Of a stretch of DNA of 64,000 nt, positions 10,716 through 23,500 are shown in pieces. The stretch is from the NCBI GenBank assembly GCA_024195265.1, contig JAJLRJ010000007.1, forward strand, positions 33,916,786 to 33,980,785, written 5' to 3'. The number at the start of each line of letters is the position of its first letter. Within the stretch, counting starts at the first letter, position 1. The notes under the pieces are model-generated. The model did not search any database. It had not been told where the DNA came from and saw only the letters and a program-made list of their open reading frames with translations. A program made the position numbers and the translations under genes. This DNA comes from Dendrophyllia cribrosa. Lineage: Eukaryota; Cnidaria; Anthozoa; Scleractinia; Dendrophylliidae.

Positions 10716-10817
10716 TTAAAAAAAACCTTCATTCAAAAAATTATATTTCAGTTTCCTCTTAAAAAAATGTCCAAAGCAGCCTCCTTTTCTGGATTTTTTC
10801 TTGCATCCTGAAGCATT
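10716..10817 (-). CDS. Myosin rod gene, terminal exon (Lys/Cys-rich tail and stop)
   Basis: The acceptor CTTGCAG (AG at 10,819-10,818) is followed in phase 0, matching the phase at which exon 8D ends, by 33 codons and TAA. The tail begins NASGCKKKSRKGGCF and is basic and cysteine-containing, unlike the acidic/heptad rod exons. Muscle and non-muscle myosins end in a short non-helical tailpiece, and this exon would be its counterpart. A second frame in the same exon stops earlier but would break phase. Confidence 0.6.
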   Translation of the reverse strand, partial: NASGCKKKSRKGGCFGHFFKRKLKYNFLNEGFF

Positions 10818-13800
10818 CTGCAAGAAGAAAATTGAAAATAGTTTGTAAAGCAGTGATTTGACAATAACTGACAGAGGTTTTCTGTGACTTAATTTTCGGT
10901 CAGTCGGATTTCGACGCTAGTAGAGAAAGGGCACCTAACGAGGAATGTTTAGGTGAACACTTGGAATTGCGTCATTTTTTCATATCATTTCAGTGCCTTT
11001 TAATAAAACTTTGTGAAAACTCGTTTAGTTTGAGCTTTTCAGTTCTTTTAGCTGAATTTATCTCAGCGGCAGAAAATTGTAGCGAAATTAATCTTATTCC
11101 CCGAATTTACTAGCTGCCTTTAATTCTCCTTTCAGAAAATACTAGCTGACCTCATTTCGTGTTTAAAAGAACATTTTTCATCTTTCCAAAAATAAATGAT
11201 GAGACGAATGTTAGCCGGGAGGCGGTATTTTACTTAAGCTTTTAGTGAAATTCATTAGGAATTAATAAGACGACTTAGGCCTTCAGAACAGCATTTCCAC
11301 CGAAACCAGTCGTTTGATGCTCCTAATTCAGTAGACATGGTACACCAATACCTCAGATAGCTTTAGCTATGTCATGGAGAGTTTCGACGGTTTTGGACAA
11401 AACGTCCTCAAATTACAACGAAGTACCTTTTTGATACACGAAATGATTACAGAACAAAATGCAACGTCTTGTAAAAAAATAACAAGTAAAACATTAACGA
11501 CTCCAACGAAACATTTTATAGAACAAAAAGCTAACCTTTTCCAAGTCAATGAGGGTATCCTCCAGCTTGGCATTGAGTATGTTCTTAGCTTTTTCAGCAT
11601 TGCTGGCTTTCTGTGAGGCTCTAGAAAACGCTTCTTCCGTGTTTTTAAGTTTGTCAACTAGCTTGCTTCTAAGGAAAGAGTAAAGAGTAATATTTAGTCA
11701 AGAATCCTGACATATTATTGATTTACTAAGCAAGACGGATAAACATTTCATTAAACCCTTTCACTTTTGGAAGGCTCTTATGACTGATGTAGTTCTAACA
11801 TTTGAGACGGTCAATTAAATCCTGTGGTATATGACCTTTCCATTAAAACCTCTTCGGCAGTGGTACCATTTATTTTTTCGATATTTTACAAAACGAAATT
11901 TCCGATTTTTATTGAGTTGATTTTCTTGCAATTTTTAAAGTTAATAGATTGTTCTTACCTGGAGTCTTCCGATTCCTCGAGTCTTCTCGATAATTCCTGT
12001 TCAAACGTGGTGTTCATCTGAGCGAGCTCCGTATTAGCTCTCACGAGCTGTTTCTGCAGGTCCGCTTTGCCGTCCTCCAGCTCCTCGATTTGCTTTTGCA
12101 TTTTGTCGTTTGCTTCGGCATTCGCCTTCTGATCATCTTCTTTAAGCTAATAACGAAGGAACACGCGGGCATTAAAAATATTTAACTCCACTGTGCTAAA
12201 AGATGAAAACACAAAGGCGACCGGATAAACATGTGTTAAACTAGAGATGAATGCACGAGGACTGCGAAAGATCTCGACTAAACCATTTCACTGTCAGGGT
12301 CAATTTTGAGTCAGATAATTTGCTTCTGTCTTTAAGTGTGTGGATAACATTCACAATGGGATCATTCATATGAGAGCTACTGAGGAGTCCTGTAAAAGGT
12401 GATTAGAACTTTTGAGCTGTCGATGAAATTCTACAGTGGGACCATTCAAATGAAAGCTACTGAGCAATATTTTCCTATAATGCTGCTACAGTATTTGTTA
12501 ATATAACATGGAAATTAAGCAAACACAATTTCTTAATTTCGCCCGGACAGTGTTTCTTTAAATGCTGTAATTGCGTCGACGAAGGAGACGCTTCTTAATC
12601 TTGTCGGCTAAGCGGAACGAATCGAGAAATGTGTCGGTACCAAATCTGCGCCATTTTGAAACGTCACAATAGTATCCAGCATTCTTAGCGCGTCGTCTAG
12701 GCTAAGCGGAACGAATCGAGAAAAGTGTCGGTACCAAATCTGCGCCATTTTGAAACGTCACAATAGTATCCAGCATCGCGTGGAAATCAGGCATCATCCT
12801 GGGGAGCTGGGGTTCCGAAATGTCACATGTGAATAATCTATTTGTCTTGATTTAGTTTCGGATATTTTCCCGATTTTGGAATCGTACGGCTCAATATTTC
12901 TATGCCTAGTAAAAGTACGCAGTGGAAAAATTGGACGAAGGTTCTTCTCCGGACCAAGTAAGTTGTTGGGTCTCTTTGGAATCAAGCAAGAAGTTACAGA
13001 TTTTCCTCGCTGCCGTTCTGGTATGTTTTGAATGTTCTATCTTGATTTTGCTGTGGTTTTATGCCTGATTTAGGAAGCTTTCACCTAAATACCGACGTCG
13101 TTCTTCGCGATGTTCTACGGTACGGTGCAATTCGCTTATGTCTTGTAGCAATAATTCACTGACCGGCCGCGCCAGGCGAACGCAGATAATTTAACTTTAC
13201 AGTGCTCGAAATTGCGCCTGTATCGGGCGCATTTGCGACTAAAGATTTCGCAGTTTTGTGACTAAAATTTGTCTAGCTAATAAAGGAATTATATTCAACA
13301 GTCTTGTGTCTTACATGCAATTGGTAGTTGTAATTTTATCCGAAAAATCTTGCGAAATTTCAAGTTGAATGTTGCGTGACTTAAACGTCGAAATTTCTCA
13401 TTTCCGGTTCCGGTATTGGTACATGTACTGAGGAGTATGATTTCAGAATCGGAGAAATAACCGAAATGAAATCAAGACAAATACACTATTTATATATCGG
13501 AAAAATCTGAGACCTTTCGGAGTACACAGCACGGCAGGATTTTGACCGATTCCACGGCGATAGCGTGAATTTGTTTGATGACGGCCCGACATTTTTGCCT
13601 GCGTGACATATCTCGCGACATAGCCCTTTTCAACAGTGGCTGAATTAATTCATGAAACTGAGGTACTAGGCTAAGACGAGGTGCCACGGGATAAGGAGAC
13701 GCACTATAATCTATGATTACTACTAGTTTTAGACGATTTAAATAACTCACCTGTCCTTGTATGGCGCCACCTTGCTCTTCCAGCAGTTTCTTCGACGCGT

Positions 13801-16800
13801 CCAGTTTCTTCTCGAGCTCCAATCGAGCGCGTTCAGCGTGTTTGAGCACAGATTGGGAACTAATTAACTACAGATGAGATGACATCCTCATGGACCCTCG
13901 GCATCCTACTGTGAAGTGACTATCAAACTTCCGTGATCTTTCACTAGCCGTGTCTTGTGACAGAGTGTAGGATTTATACGATTCCGCGCTTACAAACAAT
14001 AAATGATTTATAAAGAATTAATGAATTACAAGAACCATGAAAAATAGTAACGGTTCTAGCGTATGTGGATAAAATCACACCGCGAGATCATTCAAATCAA
14101 ACCGATGGAATTACTGTTTTATGTCGATTCTAAAATCCTTAAGTCTGGACATTCAGATGAAAGCTTTTGAACGCCCAGTTTTAGTTGATTGTATTCGTTT
14201 TTCCCGGACTGCAAAAATAAGGATTCTTTCCGTTTTTGGGCTAGATTTGATTAAAGGATAAACTAGAAACGTGCCGCGCAGCTGCATATAGACACGTACA
14301 CCAATTCCTCAGATAGCTTTAGCTATGTCATGGAGAGTTTCGACGGTTTGGGACAAAACCTCCTCAAATTACAACGAAGTACCTTTTTGATACACGAAAT
14401 GTTTACAGAACAAAATGCAACGTCTCGTAAAAAAATAATTAGAAAAACATTAACGACTCCGACGAAACATCTTTTAGCACAAAAAGCTAACCTTTTCCAA
14501 GTCAATGAGAGTATCCTCAAGCTTGGCATTGAGTATGTTCTTCGCTTTCTCAGCATTGCTAGCTTTCTGTGAGGCCCTAGAACACGCTTCTTCCGTGTTA
14601 TTAAGTTTGTCAACTAGCTTGCGTCTAAGGAAAGAGTAAAGAGTAATATTTAGTCAAGAATCCTGACATATTATTGATTTACTAAGAAAGACGGATAAAC
14701 ATTTCATTAAACCCTTTCACTTATGGAAGGCTTATGACTGATGTAGTTCTAACTTTTGAGACGGTCAATGAAATAATGTGGTATATGACCATTCCATTAA
14801 AACCTCTTCGGCAGTGGTACCATTTATTTTTTCGATATTTTACAAAACGAAATTTCGGATTTTTATTGAGTTGATTTTTTTGCAATCTTTAAAGTTCATA
14901 GATTGTTCTTACCTGGAGTCTTCCGATTCCTCGAGTCTTCTCGATAATTCCTGTTCAAACTTGGTGTTCATCTGAGCGAGCTCCGTATTAGCTCTCACGA
15001 GCTGTTTCTGCAGGTCCGCTTTGCCGTCCTCCAGCTCCTCGATTTGCTTTTGCATTTTGTCGTTTGCTTCGGCATTCGCCTTCTGATCATCTTCTTTAAG
15101 CTAATAACGAAGGAACACACGGGCATTAAAAATATTTAACTCCACTGTGCTAAAAGATGAAAACACAAAGGCGACCGGATAAACGTGTTAAACTGGAGAT
15201 GAATGCACGAGGACTGCGAACGATCTCGACTAAACCATTTCACTGTCAGGGTCAATTTTGAGTCAGATAATTTGCTTCTGTCTTTAAGTCTGTGGATAAC
15301 ATTCACAATGTGATCATTCATATGAGAGCTACTGAGGAGTCCTGTAAAAGGTGATTAGAACTTTTGAGCTGTTGATAAAATTCTACAGTGGGACCATTCA
15401 AATGAAAGCGACTAAGTAATATTTTCCTGTAATACTGCTACAGTATTTGGTGATAGAGCAGTTTTCAATTGAGTGTCGAAAGTAATTACACAATTGCTTT
15501 GGTTTTGCATTGCTACGCTTTGTGATTGGCTAAAAACTCTCGCGCCACTTCTTGGCCAATCAGAAGTAAAACCTAAACCAATCGTGACTTGCTCGCACGC
15601 GTTTTCCCGCGCTTGGCGCCGCCGACATGTATTTGCTTCGAGCTCTGATTGGTTCATTGGATTGTTTACGATTGCTGTGATTGGTCAGAGTAATTACTTT
15701 GGTTTTGGTTTTACCACACTCAATTGAAAACTGCTCTATAACATGGAAATTAAGTAAACACATTTTCTTAATTTCGGCCGGATAGTGTTTGTTTAAATGT
15801 TCAAATTTTGGACGATTTAAATAACTCACCTGTCCTTGTATGGCGCCACCTTGCTCTTCCAGCAGTTCCTTCGACTCGTCCAGTTTCTTTTCGAGCTCCC
15901 ATCGAGCGCGTTCAGCCTGTTTGAGCACAGATTGGGAACTAATTAACAACAGATGAGATGACACCCTCATGGACCCTCGACATCCTACTGTGAAGTGACT
16001 ATCAAACTTCCGTGATCTTTCACTACCCGTGTCTTATGACAGAGTGTAGGATTTACACGATTCTACGCTTACAAACAATAAATCATTTATAAAGAATTAA
16101 TGAATTACAAGAACCATGAAAAATAGTTACTGTTCTAGCGTATCTGGATAAAATCACACCGTGCGATCATTCAAATCAAACCGATGGAATTACTGTTTTA
16201 TGTCGATTCTAAAATCCTTAAGTCTGGACATTCAGATGAAAGCTTTTGAACGCCCAGTTTTAGTTTATTGTATTCGTTTTTCCCGGACTGTAAAGATAAG
16301 GAATCTTTCCGTTTTGGGGCTAGATTGGATTAAAGGATATATTAGAAACATGCCTCGCAGCTGCATATAGACACGTACACCAATACCTCAGATAGCTTTA
16401 GCTATGTCATGGAGAGTTTCGACGGTTTTGGACAAAAGGTCCTCAAATTACAACGAAATACCTTTTTGATACACGAAATGATTACAGAACAAAATGCAAC
16501 ATCTTGTAAAAAAATAACAAGTAAAACATTAACGACTCCAACGAAACATTTTATAGAACAAAAAGCTAACCTTTTCCAAGTCAATGAGGGTATCCTCAAG
16601 CTTGGCATTGAGTATGTTCTTAGCTTTTTCAGCATTGCTGGCTTTCTGTGAGGCTCTAGAAAACGCTTCTTCCGTGTTATTAAGTTTGTCATCTAGCTTG
16701 CGTCTAAGGAAAGAGTAAAGAGTAATATTTAGTCAAGAATCCTGACATATTATTGATTTACTAAGCAAGACGGATGAAACATTTCATCAAACCCTTTCAC

Positions 16801-17556
16801 TTTTGGAAGGCTTATGACTGATGTAGTTCTAACTTTTGAGACGGTCAATTAAATCCTGTGGTATATGTCCTTTCCATTAAAACTTCTTTGGCAGTGGTAC
16901 CATTTATTTTTTCGATATTTTACAAAACGAAATTTCCGATTTTTATTGAGTTGATTTTCTTTCAATCTTTAAAGTTAATAGATTGTTCTTACCTGGAGTC
17001 TTCCGATTCCTCGAGTCTTCTCGATAATTCCTGTTCAAACTTGGTGTTCATCTGAGCGAGCTCCGTATTAGCTCTCACGAGCTGTTTCTGCAGGTCCGCT
17101 TTGCCGTCCTCCAGCTCCTCGATTTGCTTTTGCATTTTGTCGTTTGCTTCGGCATTCGCCTTCTGATCATCTTCTTTAAGCTAATAACGAAGGAACACAC
17201 GGGCATTAAAAATATTTAACTCCACTGTGCTAAAAGATGAAAACACAAAGGCGACCGGATAAACATGTGTTAAACTGGAGATGAATGCACGAGGACTGCG
17301 AAAGATCTCGATTAAACCATTTCACTGTCAGTGTCAATTTTGAGTCATATAATTTGCTTCCGTCTTCTAGTCTGTAGATGACATTCACAATGTAATCATT
17401 CATATGAGAGCTGTTGAGGAGACCTGTAAAAGGTGATTAGAACTTTTGAGCTGTTGATGAAATTTCACAGTGGGACCATTCAAATGAAAGCGACTAAGTA
17501 TTATTTTCCTGTAATGCTGCTACAGTATTTGGTGGTATAACATGGAAATTAAAGGA

Positions 17557-17590
<34 letters not shown>

Positions 17591-20500
17591 ACGGGAGTTT
17601 CGGTATTATATTACACGTGGCGCGTGACCAAAAGTAAGGAAATCGCCGCGAAAGGTCAGAGGCGAGATATTTATAAAAATATCATTATAAAAGGTGACAG
17701 GCCTAGCACAAATCCTGCTTGTCGCAAAAAAAAAAAACATTTCAGCCCGGCTTGAGAATAGGGTTATCGTAAGTACGTGTCTGAGAGATTGTTTTCTTTT
17801 AATAGATCAAAATTAAGATATCACCTGATAGGACTGTTGTTCTCAATGTTGCCGATTCTTTCATCTTAGGCGGAAAGCCTCTGATACTGACAGCAGATAT
17901 TTACGCTTTCCAGAGTCGTGTACTATGAGAATATTTAGTGAATGCCATCGTTTGTTTGCTAGTTCTCAGCATAACAATATTGTTAATTTCTTGTTGGCGC
18001 ATAGTTTGCAAGATCAGTAGTAGTCGCTGAACGCTAGGATCACTGAGTTAATTTCTCAGTCCGTGATTTTGTGTGAGCGCAAGTCTGCGGTTAGCATGGC
18101 CTCCGACTTGTGTTTCTTCATCAATGATTCCATAGAATAATGGCATATTACAATATTGTTTTCGACTCCTCAGAGTTTATTCTGCGTTTAAGTTGCGTGT
18201 CTCGGAGCTAGGCTGTACTTTCGTCAGTTAAACGTATGGCGTTGTTGCATCCATCATGAAATCAGTTTGCGGAATATGTGAATCGCCAGCATGTTCGCTG
18301 TTTCATAATTCTCACGGCCGGATGCAACTGTTGTACATTCTTTAATAACAACAATTCGGCGAACTGGCTATGGGTTAGCCGTACGATTCCAACCTCACTT
18401 TTGCTCGCATTCCAAAGGTCGAAAGTCGATTCGTGAAGTATAGTTTTCTTTGCATTTCCTGGCGCCTTCGGCCGTCCACGCTTGGGAAACCGTGAGGCCG
18501 TAAGACCTTTGACTTTGGATGTCAAAACCTTGTCCATCGGTAGCGCAAAACTACGAAAAAATCATTCAAACCGATAGACTAATAAATCAAAATAGCAACG
18601 ATAACAGTTACAGACTTTCATTTACACAACTTGGGACGATGCAGTAAAATTCCGATTCAATATGCAATGTTGGGTAATTTCGATGGCATCGAAAATGGCT
18701 GATTTCACCGTTTGAGCGCGCAGTGCATTTTGGATGACTAGGGTCCTTTAAGTGAACACAATTTCTTGATTTCGGCCGGACAGTGTCTCTTTAAATGCTG
18801 AAATTTTGTATGATTTAAATAACTCACCTGTCCTTGTATGGCGCCACCTTGCTCTTCCAGTCGTTCCTTCCACTCGTCCAGTTTCTTCTCCAGCTCCAAT
18901 CGAGCGCGTTCAGCCTGTTTGAGCACAGATTGCGAACTAATTAACTACAGACCAGATGACACCCTCAGAACGTTAACCCCTCAGCATCCTACTGTGTAGT
19001 GACTATTAAACTTCAGTGATCTTTCACAACCCGTGTTTTATGACAGAGTGTAGGGTTTACACGATTCCACGCTTACAAACAATAAATCATTTGTAAAGAA
19101 TTAATCAATTACAAGAACCATGAACAACAGTTACAGTTCTAGCGTCTGTGGATAAAATCATACAGTACGCTTTATTCAAATCAAACCAATCGAATTACTG
19201 TTTTATGCCGATTTTAAAATCCTGAAGTCTGGACATTCAGATCAAAGCTTTTGAACGACCAATTTGAGTTGATTGTATTCGTTTTTCCCGGACTACAAAA
19301 ATAAGGATTCTTTACGTTTTTTGGCCTAGTTTTAATTAAAGGATAAATTAGAAACGTCGGTGACACGCAGCTGCATATAGACAGGTACACCAATACCTCA
19401 TATAGCTTTAGCTATGTCATGGAAAGTTTCGACGGTTTGGGACAAAACTTCTTCAAATTAAAACGAAGTACCTTTTTGATACACGAAATGCTTACAGAAC
19501 AAAGTGCAACGTATTTAAAAAAAATAATCAGTAAAACATTAACGACTCCAACGAAACATTTTATAGCACAAAAAGCTAACCTTTTCCAAGTCAATGAGGG
19601 TATTCTCTAGCTTGGCATTGACAATGGTCTTAGCTTTCTTAGCTTTGTCAGCATTGCTGGCTTTCTGTGAGGCCCTAGAAAACGCATCTTCGGTGTCATT
19701 AAGTTTGTCATCAACTAGCTTGCGTCTAAGGAAAGAGTAAAGAGTAGTATTTAGTCAAGAATCCTGACATATTATTGATTTACTAAGCCTAAGCAAGACG
19801 GATAAACATTTCACTAAACCCTTTCACTTATGGAATGTTTATGACTGATGTAGTTCTAACTTTTGAGACGGTCAATGAAATCCTATGGTATATGACCATT
19901 CCATGAAAAACTCTTCGGCAGTGGTACTATTTATTTTTTCGATATTTTACAAAACGAAATTTCGGATTTTTATTGAGTTGATCTTTTTGCAGTCTTTAAA
20001 GTTAATAGATTGTTCTTACCTGGAGTCTTCCGATTCTTCGAGTCTTCTCGATAATTCCTGTTCGAACTTGGTCTTCATCTCAGTGAGCTCCGCATTAGCT
20101 CTCATGAGCTGTTTCTGAAGGTCCGCTTTGCCGTCCTTTAGCTCCACGATTTGCTTTTGCATTTTGTTAAGATTTGCTTCACTGTGCTAAAAGATGAAAA
20201 CACAAAGGTGACCGGATACACATGTGCTAAACTGGAGATGAATACACGAGGACTACGAAATTTAAGATCACGACTAAACCCTATCACTGTCAGGATAATT
20301 TGACTATAATTTGTTAGATATATAATTTGACCATAATATAAGTTTAAGTTTTTATGCTGTTGATGTTTTGCAGCCACCTCTGCCTCCGTTAGCAATTAAA
20401 TATTTTTTAGCTCCTCCACATTTCTGTATAAATTCTTCTTGCTCTTTACCAGTTAGCCACTTAACAAGATGGTTCTAGCTTTTAAATCTTCGGATGCAAT

Positions 20501-23500
20501 CTAAAACCTGGCTCACACGCAAATTAAAAAAAACGTATATCGATGTCAGCAGTGTAAACAACACAACATAACGACATAATAGGAACATAATAACATGGGC
20601 ATAATGACATAAGGAAAAATCTGATCTTTTCTTTGTCATTATGTGCATAGTGTTGTTATGTCGTTATGTCGCTGGTGTGAACCAGGCTTAAGTATGACCA
20701 TTCGAAAGAAAGCTATCGAGAAGTACTTTGGTGTGGGGCTAGCTGTTAATAATGAAATAACAGTCTGTTGGTAAAATTCTAACTTGAGGTAGGTAAAGAG
20801 ATACACAAGATTGTTGTGTAGTTTCTTGACTGACCTCACTGGAATACGTGCACGCTTCCTTCTGTGCATTGTCCACTTCAGCTTGAAGTTCATCACACCT
20901 GATCTTCCATTCGTGGATTTGTTTTTCGAACCTATTTTGTTTCTCTTCGAGGATGGCGCTGTTTGTCTGAGCCTGAAAACACAAAATACAACGGCTTGTG
21001 AGAAAAATAAAAAATGAGAAAAACAAAATAACAAGTAACACTAAGGAAATATTTCATAGCACGATGAGCTAACCTTCTCCAAGTCAATGAGGGCATCCTC
21101 AAGCTTGGAATTTAGTCTGTTTTTGGCTTTCTCAGCATTGCTGGCTTTCTGTGAGGCGCTAGAAAGTGCCTCCTCGGTCTGATTTAGCTTCAGGACGAGC
21201 TTGCGTCTGTGGAAGAGTAAAGAGGAATATTTAGTCAAGAATCTTAACAGATCATTGATTTACTAACCAAGATAAACATTTCATTTAACCAAGTTCTAAC
21301 TTTTGGGTCGCTCGACGAAATCCTATGGTGTAACCATTCCATTGATACCTCTTCGGCAGTACTTTGGCAATGTACCATTTCGATACCATTTGTTATTTTA
21401 ATATTTTACAAGATGAAATGTGGGATTTTTCTTGAATTTTGATTGTTTTGCAATCTTTGAAGTTTGTGTATTGTACTTACTTGGAGTCCTCCACTTCCTC
21501 CAGTCTATATGACACAGCTTCCTGTTCGAGCTTGGTCTTCATCTGAGCGAGCTCCGTATTAGCTCTCATGAGCTGTTTTTGCAGGTCCGCTTTGCCTTCC
21601 TCCAGCTCCTCGATTTGCGTTTGCATTTTGTCGTTTGATGCTACAATCCGCGTAACTTGGATCTGAGCATCTTGTTTAAGCTAACGAAGGAACACACGGG
21701 CATTAAAAATCTTTAACTTCACTGTGTCAAAAAAGATGAAAACACAGAGGCGACCGGATACACATGGGTTAAACTGGAGATGAATACAAGACTAGGCTAC
21801 GAAAGATCTTGACTAAACTTTTTCACTATCAGGAAGACTTACTCTTGTTTCTTCTTGGTTGTTTTGTTGATACTCTGCAACCTGTTTCTTCATGTCTTCC
21901 ACCTAAACAAGCCCAATGAATATTCATAAACTTTTAACGTTAAGCCATATGGGTCTAATCTTGAGCTGTCAGTGTAATATGGTGCTTGTTTCGAGTCTAT
22001 GAGGAAATAACCGAAATCATTTCAATCGTACATATTGACCAACGTTCTGAGTGCCCGCGCAGTTAACTCTTTATATTTTCGCATCGAAATATCATTCTTA
22101 TTGCTAGTAAGCTCATGAAGCCATGAAAAAAGTCATTTCTTTCTTCTCATTTTCTCTTTCTTCTTTCTTTCTTTGTACAAAATAATAGTTGCTATGAAAG
22201 AGACCATTTTCAAATTATATCAATAGAAATTATCTCCGTACTTGCTGTTCATAAGTTTTCATCTGTTGGCCTACTTCTTCATTTAAGAGATTGGCTGCTT
22301 CCAGCTTTTCCTGCAGACTTTGCATGTCTTTTTCCATCTTTACGGCTGCGCTCTTTGCATTCTTCTTAACTTCCCGCTGCTCATACAGATCCCCAGCAAG
22401 TTTATCAATCTGCAAAACCAAGTAACTTCGAGAGTCAATTTCAAACATGGTGTACAAAAAAGGTTTGATAAGAGTTAGTTTTCTATAGAATAACGAATCT
22501 TCTGTTCCTAGGTAACTGACGAACGTACAGTGGTTTGCATCACATGTCCCATTCTTGTTTCTTTGTTCTATGAAATAAATGTTGTTTGCGTTTGATGAAT
22601 TCCTTACAACTTCAGTTTCAATCATTTCAGCTTGTTGCTTGATGGAAAACTGAAAATGCTATAATCTCGCGTTGTCCATAACAACGTCCTCTTTTTAGTT
22701 AAACATCAAGCAGTTTTTTGAGTAAAGGACCCCTTTAACAAATCAACAGTAGGTTCATAAAAGAGAATAGTCTTAAGTAAAATTTTGTTTCGGGGCCAAA
22801 AATAAAGGTTTTAGGAACCTTTATCCGAAATAATAAAAGAGTAAATGAGTAAAAATTTACGAAAAAACTACAGTTTAAAGTTTTTACTGAAAGTTTGTTT
22901 GGTTCGATCAAGGGGACATTTAACTTTAACTTGAAGGGAATTTGTTACATTTTTCACAAATTTGGAGGGTAGCTCAGTTTACATTGTAGTCAACAATTCT
23001 TTTCCTTGTCTCCCAACTCTTTTGTTTTGCCGTGCATGTCTTTAAAAGCAAGTTATTTACTGATAACATGATGATTAAATTGACTTACATGTTTAACTAA
23101 CAATTTTGTTTTGTCTTGGTGCTGTTGATTATTGGCAGCCAGCTCTGCCTCCAGGGACAATTTAGTATTTCCCATCTCCTCCGTCTTCTTATTGAACTTC
23201 TCCCTGCTCGTTTCCAGTTGACGTATCAAGGAATGGATCTAGAAAGGTTTTACAACACTTAGTTTCATTAACAATATTCGCTTATTTGGATACATCTATT
23301 TAAAATTTCCTCCCCTTCTCAATATTCAACTGAGCTTCACCGACTGGTTTGACAAACAATAAAAGCCAATGGTTTCTATATCTTCGTTACGATTGTCGCT
23401 AGCGATCGCTGCGGAGGGGTTTCCAATGATCTCACGATTGCTGAACTTTTTTTCAACGATCGCAGAGATCGTAGTGACGGTGGCGATCATATAGAAGCCA

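Noticed and set aside
11374..19610. Plus-strand open frames repeated at 11.4, 14.3, 16.4 and 19.4 kb (MESFDG...) and at 11.8, 14.8, 16.9 and 19.9 kb (MVYD...)
   Set aside because: They repeat only because the myosin exon cassettes and introns are duplicated; they are antisense to the spliced minus-strand exons.
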